The notes under the pieces are model-generated. The model had not been told where the DNA came from, made no database searches, and saw only the letters and a list, made by a program, of their open reading frames with translations. Positions 1-5,305 of a DNA stretch of 6,994 bases are shown one piece after another. Both the position numbers and the translations under genes were made by a program. The stretch comes from Anaerolineae bacterium (GTDB lineage: Bacteria > Chloroflexota > Anaerolineae > Aggregatilineales > UBA2796), in assembly GCA_020851855.1 (NCBI GenBank), contig JADZBY010000756.1:1-6994 (forward strand), in the 5' to 3' direction. How positions within the stretch are numbered: position 1 is the stretch's first letter; each line of letters opens with the position of its first letter.

Positions 1-122
1 CGGAGCGACACCACGCCGATGTTCTCGCTCTTGCCCTCTTCGCCCTGGACGATGAGGCGCACGCGAGCCACCCCGCGAATCTGCTCGTTTACTCGATACT
101 CTCCCGCGCTTATACTATTCAC
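1..122 (-). CDS. infC: Translation initiation factor IF-3, N-terminal fragment (runs off left edge)
   Basis: IF-3 binds the 30S subunit, keeps it from joining 50S prematurely, and proofreads start-codon and initiator-tRNA choice. Only the first 40 codons are here. The frame reads EYRVNEQIR followed by VRLI and then IGVVSLR, the hallmark opening of the IF-3 N-terminal domain (family knowledge). I place the start at the GTG ending at 122, with a weak AAAGG 4 bases upstream. The frame stays open upstream to another GTG at 159-161, but that lies inside a terminator-like hairpin and its extra residues do not resemble IF-3. The loop between VRLI and IGVVSLR has about four more residues than I expect in typical IF-3. 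The gene has its own promoter candidate and leader hairpin. In most bacteria rpmI and rplT follow infC; here they would lie left of the window (inference). Confidence 0.82.
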   Translation of the reverse strand, partial: MNSISAGEYRVNEQIRGVARVRLIVQGEEGKSENIGVVSL

Positions 123-150
123 CTGGCCTTTCGAACCGCGTTCACGCTGC

Positions 151-192
151 AAACAAAACACACGGGGCCGCACCGATGCCGGGTTCCGTGTG
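151..192 (-). terminator. Terminator-like hairpin with U-rich tail in the infC leader (possible attenuator)
   Basis: Read on the minus strand, CACACGG (192-186) pairs perfectly with CCGTGTG (165-159). Above a small internal loop, an upper stem of five pairs with one bulged G closes on a TCGG tetraloop. TTTTGTTT (158-151) follows immediately. This is the form of a Rho-independent terminator. It sits 85-130 bases past the kinase stop and 29 bases before the infC start, downstream of a good promoter. It could therefore end kinase transcription, attenuate infC, or both. Control of infC operons through their leaders is known in several bacteria; applying that here is inference. Confidence 0.6.
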
Positions 193-199
193 GCGCTTA

Positions 200-229
200 A
201 TCGTATCATAGCCCTATGGGGTTCGTCAA
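200..229 (-). promoter_or_regulatory. Sigma-70-type extended -10 promoter for infC
   Basis: On the minus strand, TTGACG (229-224) is followed after 18 bases by TACGAT (205-200). TG stands one base before the -10 box, giving an extended -10 motif. The -35 matches consensus at 5 of 6 positions and the -10 at 4 of 6. The predicted transcript would start near 193, leaving a leader of about 70 bases that begins almost exactly at the hairpin 192-159. The spacer contains a short dyad (207-218). This is a motif match only. Confidence 0.5.
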
Positions 230-278
230 CACAAGAATAGCGGTCGGGGGCGGCGTGTGCTCACGGAAAAGGCGGTCC

Positions 279-3047
279 TCACCCCCTCGGTTCGGCGGGC
301 AGGCTGGGCAGTTCCACGCAGAAGGTAGTGCCCACGCCCGGCGCGCTGTTCAGCGTGATTGTGCCTTTGTGGAGATCGACAATCTCGCGGACGATGACCA
401 GCCCCAGGCCCGTGCCGGGGATGCCCACCTGGCGCACGTTGCTGGCCCGGAAGAAGCGCCGGAACAGGCCCGGTTGGTCTTCCGGCGGGATGCCCATGCC
501 CGTGTCGCGCACTTCCAGCGTCACCGCGCCGCGCTCCGGGGCGGTCCCCGTACGCACCGTGACGCTGCCCTGCGGCGTGTAGTTGATCGCGTTGGCCACC
601 AGATTCTCCACGACTTGCGCCAGCCGCTCGCGATCCCCGAAGATGGGCGGCAGATCAGCGCCCGGCTCAAAGCGCAGGTCAATCCCGCTCGACTCCGCGC
701 GCGCCACGTGCGTGGCCACTACCGGCTCCACGACGGAGTTCAGATCGAGAGGATGGAACACCACGCGCTCCGAGGCCATCTCCAGCCGCGATAGGTCGAG
801 GATATTGTCGATGAGCGCCTTCAGCCGCAGGACCTGCTTCTGGAGCAGCGAGAAATAGTGCTCACGCTTCGTGGAATCGTCGCGCTCCAGAAGGTACAGG
901 TACATGCTCAGGTTGGTGACCGGCGCGCGCAGCTCGTGGGACACATCCGAGACGAACTTGGAGCGCATCCGGTCCAGTTCTTGCAGCCGCTCGTTGGTGG
1001 CCGTGCGCTCTGCGACCTGTTTTTGCAGCGCGTCGCGGGCCTGCTGCAAGTCCTGCTCGACCTGCATGCGCTCGCTGACATCCCGGCTGACGGCCAGAAT
1101 CTCGCGCGCCACGCCTGTGCTCGGTTCGACCACGATGTGCGCCGCCGTCTCGAACCACGTGTACGAGCCGTCCGCGCGGCGGATCAGGTAGCTGAAGGTG
1201 CGCATGTCCGGCCCGCCCGCCGCGCTGTCCTGCAGGGCGGAAAACGCTTCCCGCAGGCGCGACTCGTGGTCCGGGTGGCACAGGTCGAACGGCGTGCGCC
1301 CGATGACCTGCTCCGGCGTGTAGCCCAGCAGCCGCGACACGGACGGCGACACGTATAGATAGGACCCATCCGGCGCGTGGCGGGCGATCAGGTCGGTGAT
1401 GTTGTCGGCCATGAGCCGGTAGCGCCGCTCGGCTTCGGCGGTGCGGACCATCAGGCGGCGGCTTTCGACCAGGGCGGCGAGCTGCGGCGCGAGATAGGCG
1501 GCGATTGGCCAATCCTGGGGCGGCTGCTCGCGCGGTTCGCGCCACATGCCGCACACCACGCCGATGCGCTTGCCGCGCGAATGGAGCGGCACGACGGCCA
1601 CCGCCTGCACGTCCTCGGCGGCGAGACGCGCGGCGTCCTGCGCACTGAGCGCCGGGTGGTGATTCACGTCGCCGATAAACAAGGGATCATCGCGCCCGGC
1701 GCGCAAGACGGCCCCGAACGGGAAATCGTCCAGTTTCCAGCGCGCGCCGGTGTCGTATGTCGCCAGCGGGCAATCGCCGGTCTGGGTGGCCAGCTCGGCC
1801 CAGGTGAGATCGTCGCCGGACTCCCCGCCGGTGAAAAAGAGCGCTGCGCCGCACGGCCCTTCCTGCATAAACGGCTCGCAGAAGGCGTGCAGCAACCCTT
1901 CGATGTCCTGGGCCACGATGAGCATTCGTCCGACGGTGTACAGCATGTTCATCTGCTGCAGGGCGGTTTGCAGGACTTCTTCCGAGCGCTCCTGATCGGT
2001 GATGTCGCGGTATTGCCACAGGTGGCCGATGCATACGCCGTCTTCAACGATGGGGATGTAGTCGCGCAGCAGGATGCGGCCATCGATGGTTTCGAGCCGG
2101 TCGTTGTTCTGCGGGCGCTCTTTGCTCTCGATATAGCGGTACTCGCCGGTCAGGTCGGGCTGGCCAACGAGCTGTGCGCTCATGCGGCGAATCACGGCGC
2201 TCTCTTTCTGACCGGTGAGCGCCGTGGGCTTGTCTTCCAGGCTGAAGATGTCGCAGAACTGCTGGTTCACCTGCTGCACGTGGCCCAGCCGGTCGGCCAG
2301 CAGCACGCCGATTTGAAGATTCTCGATGAGCGTTTCGAGGCGGCGCATGGCGGCGCGCAGCCGGTGATCGGCGGCGACGCGCTCGTCGATGGCGTCGCGC
2401 AATTCCTGCGTGCGCTCGTTGACGCGCTGTTCGAGTTCTTCCTGGCTTTTGCGCAGCAAATCGTTCAAGTGCTCGCGCTCCGTCACGTCACGCATGATGA
2501 CGACAAACTGCGGGGCGTCGCTGGCATCTTCCACCTGCGCTGCGGAGACTTCGGCGGGAAAGCTGGCCCCGTTGCGCCGCTGCGCCATGTGCCGGATGCC
2601 ATTCCGGGATGCCGGGGCAAGGGCGACGCTTCCCCCACCCCAACTCAGCGCCGTCTCGACAGCGGGCAGGATGTTCTGGATGGGCTTGCCAAGCATCTCG
2701 GCGGCGCTGTAGCCGAACAAGCGCTCCGCCGAGCCGTTGAAGTGCACGATCCGGCGCGCTGCATCGACGACGATGATCGCGTCACCGGCCTGATCCAGGA
2801 TGCGCTGGAAACGCAGCGACTGCTGGCGCTGGGTGTGCTGAAGCGCCTCGATCCTGGCCTGTTCGTAGCGCACCAGAACGAAGAGCAACGCCGAGGTAAA
2901 CGCGACAAACGCCCAGCCTTTGTAGGTCTGGATAACCGCAAAATGCTCAATCGGAGCCAGCAGACTGACCACACGGTCGGAGAGAGCGATCCATAGCGCT
3001 GCGACCACCCCATATACCAGACTGATACGCAGCGATGCCTTTAACAC
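279..3047 (-). CDS. Membrane-anchored multi-PAS/GAF sensor histidine kinase
   Basis: A 922-residue sensor kinase that should autophosphorylate on histidine and pass phosphate to a response regulator. Two membrane helices (about 8-30 and 44-60) flank a short loop. This N-terminal module, with its YKGW motif, occurs in many PAS-containing signalling proteins. Next come PAS1 (about 78-190), a coiled coil (192-235), PAS2 (236-352), GAF (about 362-533), PAS3 (about 541-662), a second helix and the kinase core. The H-box SHELRAP carries His704, the N-box has Asn815, G1 is DTGMGIP (848 on), the F-box lies at 862-869 and G2 is GTGLGL (878-883), so the core looks intact. There is no receiver domain and no adjacent response regulator, so it is an orphan. 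With almost no exposed loop, sensing is probably cytoplasmic or within the membrane (inference). The start is GTG at 3047 with GGAGAG 5 bases upstream. The ligand is unknown. Confidence 0.93.
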   Translation of the reverse strand: MLKASLRISLVYGVVAALWIALSDRVVSLLAPIEHFAVIQTYKGWAFVAFTSALLFVLVRYEQARIEALQHTQRQQSLRFQRILDQAGDAIIVVDAARRIVHFNGSAERLFGYSAAEMLGKPIQNILPAVETALSWGGGSVALAPASRNGIRHMAQRRNGASFPAEVSAAQVEDASDAPQFVVIMRDVTEREHLNDLLRKSQEELEQRVNERTQELRDAIDERVAADHRLRAAMRRLETLIENLQIGVLLADRLGHVQQVNQQFCDIFSLEDKPTALTGQKESAVIRRMSAQLVGQPDLTGEYRYIESKERPQNNDRLETIDGRILLRDYIPIVEDGVCIGHLWQYRDITDQERSEEVLQTALQQMNMLYTVGRMLIVAQDIEGLLHAFCEPFMQEGPCGAALFFTGGESGDDLTWAELATQTGDCPLATYDTGARWKLDDFPFGAVLRAGRDDPLFIGDVNHHPALSAQDAARLAAEDVQAVAVVPLHSRGKRIGVVCGMWREPREQPPQDWPIAAYLAPQLAALVESRRLMVRTAEAERRYRLMADNITDLIARHAPDGSYLYVSPSVSRLLGYTPEQVIGRTPFDLCHPDHESRLREAFSALQDSAAGGPDMRTFSYLIRRADGSYTWFETAAHIVVEPSTGVAREILAVSRDVSERMQVEQDLQQARDALQKQVAERTATNERLQELDRMRSKFVSDVSHELRAPVTNLSMYLYLLERDDSTKREHYFSLLQKQVLRLKALIDNILDLSRLEMASERVVFHPLDLNSVVEPVVATHVARAESSGIDLRFEPGADLPPIFGDRERLAQVVENLVANAINYTPQGSVTVRTGTAPERGAVTLEVRDTGMGIPPEDQPGLFRRFFRASNVRQVGIPGTGLGLVIVREIVDLHKGTITLNSAPGVGTTFCVELPSLPAEPRG

Positions 3048-3104
3048 GGCGTCTCTCCGGTGGTCCCGGTGCAGTCAAGGAACGCCAAGCCCATCATGAC
3101 GGCA

Positions 3105-3132
3105 ATGCTAGACATGCGAAGGCGGGCGACAA
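3105..3132 (-). promoter_or_regulatory. Weak promoter candidate for the sensor kinase
   Basis: On the minus strand, TTGTCG (3132-3127) and TAGCAT (3110-3105) are separated by 16 bases, each matching the sigma-70 consensus at 4 of 6 positions. The leader would be about 50 bases. A better -10 alone, TATACT, lies further up at 3166-3161 but has no recognisable -35. Either could serve, or the kinase may be read through from the gene upstream. Confidence 0.28.
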
Positions 3133-3177
3133 CGGCCACCGACGGCACACACAAACTACAAGTATACGCAGAACATT

Positions 3178-3196
3178 TTTGCGCGCCTGGCGCAAA
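3178..3196. repeat. Short perfect inverted repeat upstream of the kinase
   Basis: TTTGCGC and GCGCAAA form a 7-bp inverted repeat around a 5-base centre. On the minus strand it sits 12 bases upstream of the TATACT box (3166-3161), about where a -35 element would be, so it could be an operator. It is not a terminator: the T run lies before the hairpin on the plus strand, and A residues follow it on the minus strand. Confidence 0.35.
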
Positions 3197-3216
3197 CGGC
3201 GACGGCGCGCGGCGAC

Positions 3217-3249
3217 GCCTGCCGGACGGGGCAGGCCTCGTCCCTGCCC
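3217..3249 (-). terminator. Competing GC-rich hairpins just past the PaaK-like stop codon
   Basis: Three arms lie within 33 bases. GGGCAGG (3249-3243 on the minus strand) can pair with CCTGCCC (3235-3229). The overlapping GCCTGCC (3236-3230) can instead pair with GGCAGGC (3223-3217). Each stem is a perfect 7 bp, and the two exclude each other because they share the middle arm. The first begins 13 bases after the stop codon at 3263-3265. No T run follows either stem, so this is a poor intrinsic terminator. It may act as a transcript-end barrier or a switch between the PaaK-like gene and the kinase. Confidence 0.4.
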
Positions 3250-3262
3250 ACGCTGAGGGCCG

Positions 3263-4561
3263 CTACCGCCGCTCGTCGCGGATCAGGCGCTTGCTGGCGT
3301 CCAGATCGTCCACAAATTCGATCACGTCCGGGCGCAATCCGGTCTGTTCTTCGACGGCGTCTCGGATCAGCGCCGTGATCGCCTCACGCGCGGCCTGAGC
3401 AGCCTCGGATTCCGTCTGCGCGCCGGATGGGACGGCTTCCGGCGGCTGGGGCGGCTCGGATGGGGCTGCGGCGGGCGCAACCGCCGGTTCGGGCTGTGTC
3501 CGCTTGGCATACAGCATCAGGAAATCCTGCCCGTCGTTGCGCGTGACGATGGCCGCCAGCCCGGCGACCGGCTCCAGCGCATCGACCACCGCGCGAAGTT
3601 GGTCGCCGTGGAAAAAGCGCCCGCGCAGCTTGACCGCCTCTTCAGAGCGCCCGTACAAGCGCTTGAGGCGCGCCCGCCCGTCGGCGTCGTGCTCCATCAC
3701 GCTCAGATCGCCCGTACCGAAGCGCACCAGCGGGAAAACGCGGCTGAAGCGCGTCACGACCACTTCGCCCAGCCGGCCATCTGGGAAGCGCGCGCCGCTT
3801 TCTGGGTCGCAAATCTCCACCAGCAGCGATTCCGGGAAGTACAGCCCGGGCTGGCCGGGCCGCTCGAAGGCGACCAGGCCCAATTCAGGCGTCGAATAGG
3901 CGCGCGCCGTGCACAGGCCATACTGGTCCTCGAACTTACGGCGCACCGCGGGCGGATAGGCGCTGCCGGTGAAGAACGCCATGCGCAGCCCCAGCGTGCC
4001 GGGGGCAAACGTCATGGCCTCGGCCTGGGCGTACAGCGCTTCGAGGCCCGGCGGCGTCCCGGCGAAGACGGTCGCCTTCATCGCCACGGCAGCGGCGACG
4101 GCGCGCTCGGCGTTGTCCGGACCGAGCGGGCCGAAGGGCAGCACGGTAGCGCCCGACCGGCGCGCCGCCTCGTCGAGGACCTGCGCCAGCGGACTGTCGT
4201 GATAAGGGAAGGCGTTCAGGACCACGTCGCCCGCCGCTACGCCGAGCGCTGCGAGGGCGCTCCGGGCGGCTTCTACGTCGCCGTCGTCCGATTCGCTGTA
4301 CGGGACGAGCACCGGGCCGGGCGTGGCAAATACCCGCTGAAGGCGCGGCGCGGATGAGGCCAGCCAGCCGCCAAAAGGCGGGTTCATCGCCTGCATGTGG
4401 GCCAGCGCGTCCCGGCTGGTGATGGGCACACGCTGCAAATCGTCCAGGCTCTGCACATCGGCGGGCGACAGGCCGGTGTAGTCCATCACGCCCGCGAAGG
4501 CCTGGGCGTGATCATAGGCAAAGGCCACCGCCTGCGCCACCTGCTGATCGCGTTCGGACAT
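3263..4561 (-). CDS. Phenylacetate-CoA-ligase-like adenylate-forming protein
   Basis: A 432-residue member of the PaaK-like branch of adenylate-forming enzymes, which activate a carboxylate with ATP, often before transfer to CoA. Visible signatures are YSTPELG (222-228, in place of the usual YG-TE motif), GRLGEVVVTRFSR with FPLVRFGTGD (262-285), and GRSEEAVKLRG (304-314, hinge region). Lys424 in SKRLIRDERR aligns with the C-terminal lysine of the family. The P-loop region (77-91) reads FATPGPVLVPYS rather than the usual Ser/Thr/Gly-rich loop ending in GK. A Pro/Ala/Glu-rich linker (about 355-390) is inserted in the C-terminal domain. The start is ATG at 4561, not the in-frame codon 78 bases upstream, because GGAGAGG lies 8 bases before it and the longer N-terminus is Arg-rich and unlike the family. 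The substrate cannot be inferred: no CoA-pathway genes are adjacent. It follows rdgB by 132 bp. Loss of catalysis is possible. Confidence 0.82.
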   Translation of the reverse strand: MSERDQQVAQAVAFAYDHAQAFAGVMDYTGLSPADVQSLDDLQRVPITSRDALAHMQAMNPPFGGWLASSAPRLQRVFATPGPVLVPYSESDDGDVEAARSALAALGVAAGDVVLNAFPYHDSPLAQVLDEAARRSGATVLPFGPLGPDNAERAVAAAVAMKATVFAGTPPGLEALYAQAEAMTFAPGTLGLRMAFFTGSAYPPAVRRKFEDQYGLCTARAYSTPELGLVAFERPGQPGLYFPESLLVEICDPESGARFPDGRLGEVVVTRFSRVFPLVRFGTGDLSVMEHDADGRARLKRLYGRSEEAVKLRGRFFHGDQLRAVVDALEPVAGLAAIVTRNDGQDFLMLYAKRTQPEPAVAPAAAPSEPPQPPEAVPSGAQTESEAAQAAREAITALIRDAVEEQTGLRPDVIEFVDDLDASKRLIRDERR

Positions 4562-4569
4562 CGTCGCAT

Positions 4570-4576
4570 CCTCTCC
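4570..4576 (-). promoter_or_regulatory. Ribosome binding site fixing the PaaK-like start
   Basis: GGAGAGG on the minus strand ends 8 bases before the ATG at 4561. It is the strongest Shine-Dalgarno match near this gene and favours the 432-residue product over the 458-residue extension. Confidence 0.65.
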
Positions 4577-4674
4577 AAGCGGCGGGAACCGGAGCACAGC
4601 CCGCGCCCCGCGCTGCACCACACGTACAGCGTTCACCACGTGGGCATCGCGCGCCCTGGCTTCGCTCGGACTCT

Positions 4675-4680
4675 ATTGTA
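4675..4680 (-). promoter_or_regulatory. Isolated -10-like box between rdgB and the PaaK-like gene
   Basis: TACAAT on the minus strand matches the -10 consensus at 5 of 6 positions and lies 14 bases past the rdgB stop. No -35 resembling TTGACA is found 16-18 bases upstream. It could give the PaaK-like gene some independent expression, but on motif grounds alone it is weak. Confidence 0.2.
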
Positions 4681-4693
4681 CCGCCGCCCGGCG

Positions 4694-5305
4694 TTAGCGC
4701 ATGGGGGGATGTGCGAGCACGTACTCCAGAAGCGGGCGAATCCGGGCCAGCGCCCGGCCCCGGTGGCTGATGGCGTGCTTCTCGTCGGGCGGAAGCTCGG
4801 CAAGGGCGCGGCCATCGGGCAGCATGAAGATGGGATCGTAGCCGAAGCCGTGTACGCCGCGCGGCGCGTGGCCGATTCGCCCGTCGAGCGTGCCCTCGGC
4901 AGTCACCGTCAGGCCGTCGGGTGTGGCGAGCGCCGTGACGCACACGAATCGCGCGCCGCGCGCCTCGTCCGGCGCGCCTTTCAGCGCTTTGAGCAGCTTG
5001 GCGTTGCGCTCTGCGACGGTCGGGGCATACCGGGCGGTATACACACCGGGCCGGCCGTTCAGGGCGTCAACTTCCAGGCCCGAATCGTCGGCCAGCGTGG
5101 GCAGGTTCGCCCGGCGCGCATAGTCCAGCGCCTTGATCAGGGCATTTTGCCAGAACGTCGTGCCCGTCTCTTCGACATCCACGCCGGCCAAGCCCACGTC
5201 GTCAAGGCCGACCCAGCGCACCGGCAAACCGGCGAGCATGTCCTGGTACTCGCGCAGTTTGCCAGCGTTGGTGGTCGCAACCAGCAGCCGGGGTAGATCA
5301 GCCAC
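4694..5305 (-). CDS. rdgB: RdgB/HAM1-family non-canonical purine NTP pyrophosphatase
   Basis: Hydrolyses ITP, dITP and XTP to the monophosphate plus pyrophosphate, keeping deaminated purines out of DNA and RNA; cytoplasmic and normally dimeric (family knowledge). All family signatures are present: VATTNAGKLREY (9-20, nucleotide-binding strand and loop), ADDSGLEVDALNGRPGVYTARYA (72-94, with acidic residues Asp73/Asp74), GFGYDPIF (153-160) and EKHAISHRG (175-183). At 203 residues it has the usual length. I chose the GTG ending at 5305 over the one at 5323: GGAAGGG lies 9 bases before it, the earlier GTG has no Shine-Dalgarno, and the shorter N-terminus runs straight into LLVATTN as in the family. 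The start overlaps the stop of the upstream secreted-protein gene by 8 bp, suggesting translational coupling. No residue appears to be missing. Confidence 0.95.
   Translation of the reverse strand: MADLPRLLVATTNAGKLREYQDMLAGLPVRWVGLDDVGLAGVDVEETGTTFWQNALIKALDYARRANLPTLADDSGLEVDALNGRPGVYTARYAPTVAERNAKLLKALKGAPDEARGARFVCVTALATPDGLTVTAEGTLDGRIGHAPRGVHGFGYDPIFMLPDGRALAELPPDEKHAISHRGRALARIRPLLEYVLAHPPMR

Noticed and set aside
19..240. Plus-strand 73-codon open frame at the left edge
   Set aside because: The minus strand here encodes the recognisable IF-3 N-terminus, followed by its promoter and leader.
1377..2996. Long plus-strand open frame (539 codons) opposite the kinase
   Set aside because: It lies wholly antisense to a gene with full kinase motifs, has a composition typical of a GC-rich shadow frame, and shows no recognisable domain.
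3599..4357. Plus-strand open frame opposite the PaaK-like gene
   Set aside because: Arg/Gly/Ala-rich shadow of a real gene, with no motif of its own.
4562..4639. 26-codon N-terminal extension of the PaaK-like protein
   Set aside because: There is no good ribosome binding site for the upstream codon, and the extension is Arg/Val-rich and unlike the family, whereas the ATG at 4561 has a strong site.
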